A stretch of DNA of 14,502 nucleotides, from the NCBI GenBank assembly GCA_002179805.1, contig NAVB01001945.1:1-14502 (forward strand), read 5' to 3'. The notes under the pieces were generated by a model. That model was not told the DNA's origin. It saw nothing but the letters and a program-made list of their open reading frames with translations, and did no database searches. The translations under genes were made by a program, and so were the position numbers. This DNA comes from Acanthamoeba lenticulata. Lineage: Eukaryota; Discosea; Longamoebia; Acanthamoebidae. Below, piece by piece: positions 1-9,497 of the stretch (positions within the stretch are counted from its first letter, which is position 1; every line of letters starts with the position of its first letter).

Positions 1-1411
1 GTCTGTGTTACGGCGCCAAAGCAGCCGTTGTTGTTGTCGTCGCTGTCGTTCTCGCTGTCGTCGCCCTCGTTGATGACGATGGTGGCGCCGCGCATGCGCT
101 GGTTAAAGGACGCTTCGTCGCGCTCCCTCTGGAGCTGGCGCTTGCGCTCGCGCTCGCGCGTCTGCATGTCCTTCTCGCCGTGGTCGATCATGAGCTCGCT
201 CGACTTGCCTCGCGACACCCCGAACAGCTGGTCCTCCCGCGTCGTCGCCGCCGCCGCTCCGGCGGCTGTGTTCATGGCCGTGGCGTGATTGGCCTGGCCG
301 GCGCCGGCGCCGCTGTGCAAACGGGCCCGGCGAAAGGCGGGCTTCTCGTCCTTGAAGAAGGCCAGGTAGGCAGTGACCACGAGGTAGAGCGCGCCCCAGG
401 CCTGCATGTAGGTCGACAGCGGCAGGAAACCCGTCGGCTGCGGCTCGCTCCGGAGATACGTGTTGCAGAACTCGGCCGAGTTGAGCGCCAGGAAGATGGT
501 GAACGACATGAAGAACCCGCTGTTGAGGCCGATCGTCTGGCACGTAGACGCCCAGCCCCGCATCGGCTTCGACAGCAGCGTCAGCGCCCAGCCTGTTGTG
601 TGTGCGCGCATAATTGAAATTGTTGTTATGATCACAGGCGGGTCAGAGCGACATCAAGGCCGCAGGAGCAATACCGTCGACGGCGATGTCCTGGGTGGCG
701 ACGAGGATGGTCAAGCAGAGGAAGCCAAAGGTGATCAAGTAGATGGGAATCTCGTCCTGCGCGAAGACGCCCTCGACGAAGCAGCCAATTATGTACAAAA
801 GCGCGCCGGCGACGAGCTGGATGGGCACGATCCAGCTCTTCCGCCGGCCCCACCGCCGCCAGAAGCAGGCGTCGACCACGGGCGACCAGAAGAGCTTGAG
901 CGCGTAGGGATAGCCGGCGATGGAGAAGATGCCCAGCTCCGTGTAGCTCAGCTTGCTCTGCAGGAGGAACGGGATCGAGCCCATCACCAGGCCCATAGGC
1001 ACGCCCTGCAGCATGTCTGTTGTGTGCCAGAACACACGATTTTCAAGCCACAAAATCACACACTACAATGAGCACCGTTGCAGATGAAAACAGAGTTGAA
1101 TCACTGGCAAGGCAACGCGTACAGAGAACGATGAGCAGAATCATGTTGGAGCGGTCGCTTCGCCACACGGTATCAGCAGAGATTTTAATTATGCCATCGA
1201 TTTGCTGGCTTTCCATGGAAGTTGCTCGTCGCCGTCGTGCCCGCCACGACATATTGTGAGGAGAAGACGACAAAGCAGATGTTGTGTTCGACGAGGCCGA
1301 ATCGGATGAAGATGAGGTAGAGTAGGATAGATTGGAGCGTGATGGAGTACGGGCACGCACTGGCGACGCCTTCTCACGGGCCTGAAGCGCGGTCTCACCC
1401 CTTCCGTGCAT
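1..1411 (-). CDS. Acetyl-CoA transporter, SLC33A1/AT-1 type (3' partial)
   Basis: The family (major facilitator fold) carries acetyl-CoA into the ER/Golgi lumen for protein acetylation. Proposed exons are 1411-1123, 1016-675 and 592-1, with phases that match (donors gtacgc and gtattg, acceptors both acaacag). Visible family signatures are YMLQGVPMG at the first membrane helix, KLFWSPVVDA, the RRKSW loop, and QDIAVDGWAL restored exactly across the second intron; LRSEPQPTGFLPLS follows. About six membrane helices are present; the C-terminal half lies beyond base 1. The N-terminus is Ser/Arg-rich and cytosolic-looking. I chose the ATG at 1411; an in-frame ATG at 1555 would put the start only 50 bp from the upstream gene's stop. 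After helix 6 there is a long charged loop (roughly residues 300-407) rich in Ala, Arg/Glu and Asp/Asn, much longer than I recall in animal homologues. Family assignment is firm; start and loop splicing are less so. Confidence 0.85.
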
Positions 1412-1605
1412 GCACGCGAAGCGAAGGTGGGTCAGCCGTTCTGTGTTGGCCTCCGGAGCTCTGGGTGATGCCACCTCAGCAGATGGATGAAAATGCTGTG
1501 CGTGCGCATTTCCAGCATTTTCCACATTTTTGCATTTTACCGGAGTTATCAACAAGATTTATATTTGCCGACACATGATAAGTCGCTGACTGCCGGCAGT
1601 GGTGA

Positions 1606-2693
1606 TCAGTCGACGTCCGTCGGGTCCCAGTCGTAGCGCTCGCCCCGGTCAAGGCCGTTGATAAGGTCCATCTCCTCATCGCTAAGCTGGAAGTCGAACA
1701 ACTGGGTGTTCTCGGTAATGCGCGACTTGGTGGCTGACTTGGGAATGGGCACCACGCCGTGCTGCAGATGCCACCTGGGCGCAGACACCAACCGGAGGTC
1801 AACGTCAAACGACCCATTACATCCATTCACTTTGTGAAACGTTATGGTTAGGACCTACCGGAGGATGACCTGAGCGATGGTCTTGCCGTGACGTTTGGCG
1901 ATGGGTGCCAGCTCCTCGCGGCGAACCAGCATGCCCGCGCCGAGAGGCATGTACGACATCACTTCGATCCCGTGCGAGTGGCAAAACTCGACGAGCTCGG
2001 TCTGCACGAGATGCGGGTGGAACTCGAACTGTGCGGAGCGCAAAACCACAAGTCAAAGGTGGAAGTCTGAGTTTGGCGTGCACTGCCGAGGAGTGAAGAA
2101 CAAGAGGGCGCCCATCCACGTACCTCGTTCACGGCGGGCACGACCTTGGCGTAGGCCAGCAGTTGGCGGAGGTGACGCTCGGTGTAGTTGCTGACACCGA
2201 TGGCGCGACACTTGCCCTCGGCGTGGAGCTCCTCGAGTGCCCGCCACGACTCGCGGCGCGAGGCCTCGTCGCCCTGGCCGGGCCAGTGGATGAGGAAGAG
2301 GTCGATGCTCGCCACGCCGAGCTCCTTGAGGGCGCGCTCGCACTCGGCCTTGGCGTGCTTGTAGCCGTGGCCGGTGAACTTAGTCGTGACGAAGATCTGG
2401 TCGGGCAGGGACTCGTCCGCCGAGGCTGTCTGCTGGAGCGTGTCTGGGTGGAGTGTGGGATGGTTGCGCAGTACCGCACCAACATCGCTGTGGTTGGTGT
2501 ACATGTGGGCCGTGTCCAGGTGGCGATAGCCCACCTTCACGGTCTCCTCCAGGGCCTCCCTGCCCTGCTTGCCCCGTATGTTCCACGTTCCGAAGGCTGG
2601 CGCAGGCAGCCAAGCCCCTGTGTTGAGCCTCACCCCGCACTGCGCCAGCGAGGCTGCGGACGCAAGATTGCGCTTTGGCAGCGACGTTGTCAT
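1606..2693 (-). CDS. Aldo-keto reductase (2,5-diketogluconate reductase-like)
   Basis: Predicted NADPH-dependent reductase of aldehydes and ketones, cytosolic, 302 residues in three exons: 2693-2124, 2028-1859, 1774-1606. Phases fit (donors gtacgt, gtaggt; acceptors cgcacag, gcgcccag). The AKR catalytic tetrad is complete: D60 and Y65 (HLDTAHMY), K105 (VTTKF), H136 (FLIHWPG). Other family blocks are the GTWNIRG start, [29 protein letters not shown] restored over intron 1, [16 protein letters not shown] restored over intron 2, and the cofactor-binding [11 protein letters not shown]. Length is normal for the family. The ATG at 2693 opens just before a short Ser/Lys/Ala-rich stretch; an upstream in-frame ATG at 2834 would add 47 residues, some of which could resemble an organelle-targeting sequence, so the start is open. 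Substrate cannot be told from sequence. It sits tail-to-head between SURF6 and the acetyl-CoA transporter with no evident functional link. Confidence 0.9.
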
Positions 2694-2849
2694 CTCTCGC
2701 TGGATTGATTTGTTGATGTTATGAAGAGAGCTTTGCGTAAAGATCTGCTTTGTGAGGTCGCACGACGTTTGCAAATCCAACGAAAGACAACGACGAAGTT
2801 GTGGAGAGGAAAAAGCTTTTGAAAATAAAAACACACAACCACACGACGA

Positions 2850-4588
2850 TCAGGCGTCGTTGATGAAGTTCTTCTTCTTGCCCTCGAAGCCGGCGCGCGT
2901 CTTGGGCTTGGCCTTCTTGCCCAGCTTCTGCTCCCTCTTCTTCTCCATGTAGGCCTTGATGTTCTCCGTCCTCTTCTTCTGCTTCATCTCCTGCCTCTTC
3001 TTGGCCTCGGATTCCCTCTCCTGCCTGCTCGCCACCGCAAAGATTAACATCACGTACCGTGGTTGGCAGCTGAAGAAGAGATGAAGAAGACGTACCATTC
3101 CGTTGCGCTCTTCCTCTTCTTCTGCTCATCGCGCTTGATGCTCTTCTTGAGGAGAGCCTCGTTATCAAACACCTTCTCACCAGAGGCCTTGGCCAGGGCC
3201 TTGCCCCACGCCTGCTTCTCGAGCTTCTTCTTGACCCCCTCGTCGGTCTCGGCGCGCTCGGCCTCCTGCTTCTGCTTCTTGACCTGCGCCAACAGCTTCT
3301 TCCGGTTCTCGTGCTTGCGCTTCTGGGCGATGTAGGTCGGCAGCGGCGCCTCGCTGCCAAAATCCAGCTGTCCAAATTCGATCCCACCCGTGGCGTCGGC
3401 CACGTCCTTTGGCGTCTTCTTGCTCTTCTCCTTCTTGGTCGGGGTCTCCTTGGTCGGCGTGCTGGTGGTGGTGGCCGCCTCCTTCTCCTTGTTCTTCTTC
3501 TTGCTCGACTTCGTTTCGGCACTGCCGTTTTGTTGAACGGGCTCCTCCTTCTTGGCCTTCTTCTTCGGCGGCTTGCTCGAGTCGTCGCCCTTTGTTGGCT
3601 TTTTCTTCTTCTCCGTCTCCTTTATCTTTTGTTGCTGACCCTTCTTAGCATCCTGCTTCTTGTCCTTCTGCTTCTCCTTGTCAGCCTTGGACTTGGGCTT
3701 GTTCTTGGCCTGTCGCTTGTTGATCACGGCCGCCTTCTGCGCCTTCTGGTCTTCGTCGTTGTCCGGCCGAGGCCTGAGTTGGTCAGCGTCCTCGTCGTCC
3801 TGGGCGGCGCCGCTGCTCCGCTTGGCGTGCAGTTCGGCGAGGCGAGCCCGCATGCGCTCGCGCAGCTCGGCTGGTGTCCTGGCGCGGCCCTTGACCGCGC
3901 TGAGCTTGACCTCCTGTTCCAAGTCCTCAGCGTCGACCTCGTCTTCTTCACCCTCTTCGTCCATGCCATCCTCCTCGGCATCTTCATCATCATCATCGTC
4001 ATCATCATCTTCCTCGCCAACGCCGGCAAGCATGAGGGTGGTCGGGTGCACGAGGCCGGCCGCATCGTCATCCTCGAAGACGTCCTCCTCTTCATCATCG
4101 TCGCTGTTGAACGAGATGCCGGCAAGGCGCTCCTGCAGCAGCCGCTCCTGGATCTGTGGCACGGAGTAGAAGTTGGCCGGGTCCAACTGTCGTGGTGTGG
4201 GTGTGAGTGAGTGCCCGCCACTACACCGTCCATCCAGTATCCCACGGACACACCTTGGCGCGAGTGGCCTTCTGAACATCCTCTTCCTTGGGCTTGGCGC
4301 GGCCGTATTCTGCGCCAGTGCGGAACACGAAGAACTGCACCATTACATCGGAGCAGGCTGATTAATGACCAAATTAAATCTGTAGTTTCAAAATGGAAAG
4401 GAAGCGTACACGCTCAAGATTTTCTTCAAGAGGGAAGTAGTGAGCTGGTTGAATCAGTGACAGCATGCCATCGAAAACTGAAAATGTGGCATTTGAATCA
4501 GTCTTTGCAAACTCCCGTTTCCACACGGGAGTAGCATCTTCGTACACTTTGTGTCGTCCAGCACGCGTTGCTGCAGTTCCTCCGCCAT
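2850..4588 (-). CDS. SURF6/Rrp14 family nucleolar ribosome-biogenesis protein
   Basis: SURF6/Rrp14 proteins act in the nucleolus in pre-rRNA processing and ribosomal subunit assembly. Five proposed exons: 4588-4546, 4477-4410, 4334-4254, 4186-3096, 3024-2850, giving 485 residues with all phases consistent. The N-terminal domain is recognisable only after splicing: FFDGMLSLIQPAHYFP, then KPKEEDVQKATRAKLDPAN. The middle (about residues 90-150) is extremely acidic with an Asp run, followed by a Lys-rich region typical of nucleolar proteins. The C-terminal SURF6 domain carries WGKALAKASGEKVFDNEALL, LKKSIKRDEQKKRKSATEW, KQKKRTENIKAYMEKK and AGFEGKKKNF. The start ATG has an ACCATGG context. Exons 1-3 are short, so their borders are the weakest part; the exon 3 acceptor could instead lie about 23 bp further in, at gcgcag. 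The gene is divergent from GPN2 over 167 bp. Confidence 0.85.
3983..4010. repeat. ATC/GTC trinucleotide repeat encoding an Asp run
   Basis: An imperfect run of CAT/ATC-type triplets on the plus strand; on the minus strand it reads GAT/GAC codons, an eight-Asp run in the acidic segment of the SURF6-like protein. Such repeats can change length between strains without breaking frame. Confidence 0.8.
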
Positions 4589-4755
4589 GGTGCTGCCTTC
4601 TCTGTAAGATGTAACGGGAAGATGAGATGTTACGGGCGGAGAAAGAAAGCGGAACAAAAAACTTAAAAAATAAAAAAGCAAATAACAGGACGAGAATATT
4701 TTGAAGGAAACTAATTGATTGATACCGCGGCCAAGCCAGCAGATCAGATACACCG
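4589..4755. promoter_or_regulatory. Bidirectional promoter spacer between SURF6 and GPN2
   Basis: These 167 bp separate two divergent start codons, so they must hold both core promoters and 5' leaders unless a leader intron exists. The centre is AT-rich (around 4655-4690, with runs of A); the flanks are more GC-rich. Toward SURF6 the minus strand reads tcttacag about 15 bp before the ATG, which could be the acceptor of a leader intron. A duplicated 11-mer lies at 4608-4636. No clear TATA box was placed. Confidence 0.6.
4608..4636. repeat. Tandem 11-mer GATGT(A/T)ACGGG in the divergent promoter
   Basis: Two copies, gatgtaacggg at 4608-4618 and gatgttacggg at 4626-4636, differ at one base and start 18 bp apart. 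The position between two divergent starts suggests a paired transcription-factor site, but no factor is recognised. Confidence 0.5.
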
Positions 4756-6540
4756 ATGTCGTTCGGGCAGTGGGTGATTGGCCCGCCAGGGTCAGGCAAG
4801 ACGACCTATTGCAACGGCATGTCCCAATTCCTCACCGCCATGGGCAGGTCCCTGCGCTGCACATCCTTCCCTTGCACCACTCCTCTGGCTTGCTCATCTT
4901 GTGAAGTTTAACTCACAGGAAGGTGTGCATAATTAATCTTGATCCGGCCAACGATGTGTTGCCGTACGTCCCCTTTGTGCAGTGCAAAATCTGCTCTGCC
5001 CCGCCTTACAGGCTGCTCTTGCACATCAGGTACGAGTGTGGCATCGATATGCGGGACCTCATAGCGCTTGGTGACGTTATGGAGCGGCTTTCACTCGGCC
5101 CAAATGGCGGTACGCGCTTCTCAATTCAGTTTATCGCGGATCTCAGCTCAGCTCATCTAGTGCCTTGGCTGGACTCCAAGGGCTCATCTACTGCATGGAA
5201 TACCTCGAACACAACTTGGACTGGCTGCAAGAGAGACTGCAGCAGTTCAAAGGTGCAGTGGCTACCTCCTTGCACTCTTTCACTCTTCTTCAGCACTGAC
5301 CTGCTGGTTGAACCAACAGACCACTACCTCTTGTTCGACACGCCAGGTCAGGCCGAGCTTTACGCCAACCACACGAGCATGCGACACATCGTCGAACAGG
5401 TCCAGCGCTGGGGCATCCGGGTATGTTGACTGTGGCAGTTTTCTGTCCCATAAGCTGCGCTCTGGAGTCTGGTCGTCTGCACTTGTGCGCCTCCCGTCGA
5501 GTTGTAGTTGTCGGCGTCTGGTGTTGTTGCCGTTTTTATTGGTGTTATACTGGACGAGCTCTGGGAGGGTATAGCCACGCATCCATTGGCCGCTCTTCCT
5601 CGTTCCTCGTCCTAGAGCAAGGACTCCTCTCCTCACGGGGAGTTGGAGTTGACTCCGCGGTGTCTGATGACTGCGCAGCTGTAGTATTAACTGTGTGGAC
5701 AGATACGCACCGCACATTTTAAAAATAATTTTATATTCCGTTTATGATTTATTTGTGTTTTGTTTATCATTTTATTGCCATTTATTAATGTAATATTTTT
5801 TTTTCGATTACTCGCTGTGCCTGGTAGTTGTGTGGAATCCACTTGATCGACTCGTACTACTGCAGCGTGCCATCGACCTACATCTCAGCCGTGCTCCTAT
5901 CCCTTTCGACTATGCTCCACCTGGAGTTGCCTCACATCAACGTCCTCTCCAAGATCGATCTCGTCGAGAAATACGGCAAGCTTGGTGCGCTGCCCCTCAC
6001 CCTCCTTGGAGCCTGGCTTCTTTGACTAACGACGTTGCAAATGTGGATGCAGCGTTCGACCTCGAGTTCTTTGCGCAGGTGGGCGACCTGGACTACTTGC
6101 TGGACCGGCTCGAGGCCGACCCCTTTGGCAAGAGATTCGGCCGGCTCAACTCGGCCCTGTGCTCGCTGATCGACGACTACTCGCTGGTCTCGTTTGCCAC
6201 GCTCAACATCCAGGACAAGGAGAGCGTACATGACCTGGTCAAGGCTATTGACAAGACCAATGGTTACGTCTACGGGTCCTTCATCCCCGGCAACGACTCC
6301 ATCATGACCCTCATGGAGAGCAGCACAACTTCATGGCAGTACGACAAATACGCCCAGATTCACGAGCGCTACACCGAACCCGAAGCGGGTGAGGACGAGG
6401 AAGATGAAGAGGAAGAGGGAGATGAAGGTGTTGAGGAAGACAATGCTGCTGAAGTCGAGGCGCCCCCGACGGAACGTGAAGGAGACGTCTCGCGTGTAAG
6501 TGCAATGATGAATGACACGTCTTTGGGGGATCGGTCATAG
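4756..6540 (+). CDS. GPN2: GPN-loop GTPase 2 (RNA polymerase assembly/import)
   Basis: GPN2 works with GPN1 and GPN3 in assembly and nuclear import of RNA polymerase II. Proposed exons: 4756-4847, 4919-4963, 5030-5109, 5181-5252, 5320-5420, 5828-5984, 6053-6540; phases fit and the product is 344 residues. Visible motifs: P-loop GPPGSGKTT (9-17), INLDPAND, the diagnostic Gly-Pro-Asn at 69-71 (LGPNGG), [14 protein letters not shown]3 DTPGQ (103-107), [20 protein letters not shown] (guanine-specificity SKID 171-174) and LNIQDKES. The C-terminus is a Glu/Asp-rich tail not conserved in the family. A strong candidate intron, gtaagt at 6496 to ctaacag at 6563, would replace the last 15 residues by about 20 others and move the stop to 6626. 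Intron 5 is unusually long (407 bp). Divergent from SURF6. Confidence 0.92.
5421..5827 (+). other. Long composite intron of GPN2
   Basis: At 407 bp this is several times the length of the other introns here (about 60-110 bp). It runs from gtatgt to ctggtag. The first 290 bp have mixed composition, with a possible hairpin near 5626-5655 (actcctctcc against ggggagttggagt). The last 110 bp are almost pure A/T with long T runs. I found no tRNA B box and no coding sequence in it; a lone TGATGA near 5665 is not enough to call a C/D snoRNA. Confidence 0.7.
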
Positions 6541-6752
6541 CTATGACTTGGCCCTCCTAACAGCTGAGCCTTTGTTGTTCTGGAGACCGGGAGGCATTTC
6601 GGTCCTTTTCTTTCCACGTGCTTTGAAGCTGGAACAGAATCCTTCCGGCCCTTTTCTTCGTCTTTTCTTTCAGCGATCTTCTCCTGCGACGATCCTCGTC
6701 TTTCGTTTCCTCGGGCAGTTGGGCATTACATTGTACGCACCAACCTCCCAGC

Positions 6753-9497
6753 ATGGCACGCGGTAGATGCACCGCCAGAGGCAGCAGCTCGCGCCTGGTG
6801 GCTCTTGTCGTGCCAGTTGCTGCGTTCTTCTTGTTTGTTAGTCTCTTTGCGCACGAGGGCTCGGCCCTGCCCCATGAGGACAGCCAGCTGTGGGCCCTCC
6901 GGCAGCAGCTTCTGCGTGCCAACAGGACCCCCGCCCACGCGAAGCGCGACCCGGCCCTGCCCCAGTGCCCCAACCACCCCAACGCTGTGCCCCAGGCCTT
7001 CCTCAGCAACGACGTACTTTTTCCACGCGAACAAAGGAGGGAAGATGGAGAGGCCAACTAACAGGACAAGATGACATTCGGACGTTGCCTCGTGTGCTGC
7101 AGTTCATGCCTGAGCGACTGCGCCAGACCATGAAGGACATTGATGCAAGCATTCGCGCAGCGGTTCAGACCAACTCCATCCACGCCGCGGCGGCAGGCAT
7201 CGTGTACGATCAGGAGCTCATCTGGGAGCAGGGCTATGGCCGCATCGACTCTTCAAACCCGTCTTCCCCGTGCGTTCCCCCAGAGCTCGCTTCGGCCGTT
7301 GGGCTCGGAGTTTACCCTACTAGAGAATTTAGGAAATGCTTAAAACTGACCACCCACGGTGCAGGGCGGTGGACTCCAACACCATCTTCCGAGTGGGGTC
7401 GATCTCGAAGCTGATTACGGACGTCATGCTCTTCCAGCTGCGCGACCAGGGCAAGCTCTCGCTCGATGATCCTGTCAGCGTACGACTTGCCCCTTAAGTG
7501 TTGCTTTGTCAGCGCCAAACTGAAGCTTCGGCGCCATCATCACAGAAATACGTCCCAGAGCTGGTGTGGCCGACCCCGTTCGCCAACAACCCGGGCATCA
7601 CGTGGCGCACGCTCGCGGGCCAAGTCAGGTTCGTGCACCACCTCAATCTTTGGCCTCCGATCGTTGTGCTGACGCCGTCATGCACATGCGCGCGCATGTG
7701 GGAGCAGCGGCCTGACGGGCGCGACGCCGTGCAACTTCTTCTCCATTTGGGAGCCCATTCTTGGCGACGCTTGCGACATCTCCAATGCGGAGGCCTGGAA
7801 GCGCGTCACTGCGCAACCGGTACCGAGCTGCAGCCTCGGCCGCGATGCCCAATCATGCCAAGCCTGTGACCGGTTCCCTGTTTGGTGTGGTGTGCGGGCG
7901 TGGCAGCCGACGGTGCCCATGTGGCAGGAGCCGCACTATGCTGACGGTGCCTACGCCATCATCGGCCGCGCGCTGGAGACCCTGGTGGGCATGTCGTGGG
8001 AGGACTACGTCACCAACCACATCTTCAAGCCCCTCGGTATGGCCATTCTTGTTGTTGTTGTTGTTGCTGTTAAATGTCGTTGGCTGAGCGGCCCTCTGCG
8101 TCGGTCTGTCCGCGATTGTCTCACGCGTGGCGACGGATTCAGGAATGGACAGCACGTACGTGACCTACGACGGTTGGTCGGACATGGCCAAGCGGGTGCC
8201 CCCGGGCATGGCGGGCAACACATCACTTCCGTCCTTTGTGGCGCACGCCGACTTGCGGTGGGCGCGCCCGACCGGCAACGTACGCCCGACCCCCCCCACG
8301 GTTTCGTTATAAAGATTGATTATCTGACCTATGGGCACACACGAAAGGTGTACTCGACGGTGAAGGACCTGGCGCGCCTCGCGTCGCTCTTCATGGTGGG
8401 TCAGCGCGAGGAGCGCAACGTGCTGGGCATCTACACGAGCACCCTGCGTGAGATGCTGACGCCCTCCTTTATCAACGACGAGCGCGTACGAACACCGACC
8501 GTCCACCGCTTTCCTCGCGCATCGCAAAGTGCACAAGAGGGCCCGGGACTGACCCTCGGGCGTGGCCACGCGCGTGCAGACCACGGGCTACGGCTTCCCG
8601 TTTGAAGTGTACCACAGCAGCGTCTTTGGCGCCGACCTCCCGCCGCGCTGGCTGCGGCTCAAGCTGGGCTCCATGCCGGGCTACCTCGGCATGGTGGCGC
8701 TCGTGCCCGAGCTCAAGACTGGTGCGCTCAAGCCCAGCCTCGACTTGCGCCGCTTGGGCCCTTTTGCTCACGGCGCACACACTCATCTCAACACAGCCAT
8801 GGTCATGCTGAGCGCCGGGTACCTGATGCCCTTTGACGGGCTGGAGATGCTGCTCCCGGCCATCGAACAGACCTTGTGGGACCTGCAGCCCATGCCCACC
8901 AACCCGGGCAACCTCACCGTCTTTGCGGGCACCTACCAGGCCAGCCTCTTTGCCGGGTGCGTACGAGCAAACGTTTTGCTGTTGTCATCCAAGTGCCCTG
9001 AACCTCACGTTGGACCATCATGTCGTGATGAGTGAAGGACGTTGAGAGGCAATGTGATCGTCAATGCTGACCTCGTCAATGTGAGGCTCAACATCTCCTT
9101 TATCCTTGAAGGTGTGTAGAAGTATGCACATCAGAAGAACATGTTGTTGTTGCTGACAACCAAGTGATGCAGGACTGGGCATCCCGAAGACGTCCATGAC
9201 CCAGGCCTTTGCCGTGTGGGACTCGGAAAACTCGTTCCGCATCCTGGGCCCGACCGCCGGCCGGTGCCTCGACGTCGAGTCCGGCATGACCAACGTGCGG
9301 ATCACCTTCGCCCTCGACCCGTCGTGGTTCGGCGGGCCACCTCAGGTGGTGTCCCTCTCGGTGCCCTCCGATCCCTTCTACGGCTGGGACTTTGTCAAGC
9401 AGCTGTTAACCAAGAACGAGAACCAACTGTTGATAACTGTATTCTTCACTTTTGGGTTCAGCTCTGGGCATGCCACTCAGTTCAGCCCAAGCCTTGA
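6753..9497 (+). CDS. Secreted/anchored beta-lactamase-family serine hydrolase (LACTB-like)
   Basis: Proposed exons: 6753-7013, 7103-7269, 7365-7479, 7546-7628, 7708-7819, 7907-8036, 8143-8279, 8348-8485, 8580-8721, 8797-8956, 9038-9111, 9173-9393, 9462-9497; phases agree, product about 591 residues. A hydrophobic segment at residues 15-33 followed by GSALP suggests a signal peptide or anchor, so it probably acts in the endomembrane/lysosomal lumen or outside. The serine-lysine catalytic pair is S155-x-x-K158 in FRVGSISKL, followed by LRDQGKLSLDDPVS. The usual Tyr-x-Asn motif appears as Y257-A-D259 in HYADGAYAIIGRALE, and the third motif region reads GSMPGYLG. The C-terminal part resembles the LACTB-like lipocalin-like tail. 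Substrate is unknown: family members include esterases and peptidases, and eukaryotic ones are usually not drug-resistance enzymes. The last exon is the weakest; its end overlaps the convergent GTPase gene by 21 bp. Confidence 0.82.
8049..8066. repeat. (TTG)n simple repeat in an intron of the hydrolase gene
   Basis: About six uninterrupted TTG units lie within intron 8037-8142, next to the intron's 5' splice site. No function is implied; the tract may vary in length between strains. Confidence 0.7.
8722..8796 (+). other. Possible 75-bp frame-neutral intron in the hydrolase gene
   Basis: The segment begins gtgcgc and ends atctcaacacag. It is divisible by three and free of stop codons, so reading through adds 25 residues (starting ALKPSLDLRR). 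Removing it joins VPELKT to AMVMLSAGY, which fits the beta-strand core of this family better. Both forms are translatable. Confidence 0.6.

Noticed and set aside
2163..2708. Plus-strand open frame of 181 codons
   Set aside because: It mirrors the aldo-keto reductase exon, whose catalytic tetrad and splice phases are on the minus strand.
3311..4210. Long plus-strand open frame rich in Leu
   Set aside because: It is antisense to the acidic and Lys-rich exon of the SURF6-like gene; the Leu/Phe/Ser composition is what low-complexity Glu/Lys/Asp codons give when read backwards.
5421..5827. Possible snoRNA or tRNA inside the GPN2 intron
   Set aside because: Only an isolated TGATGA was found, with no correctly spaced D box, terminal stem or tRNA B box.
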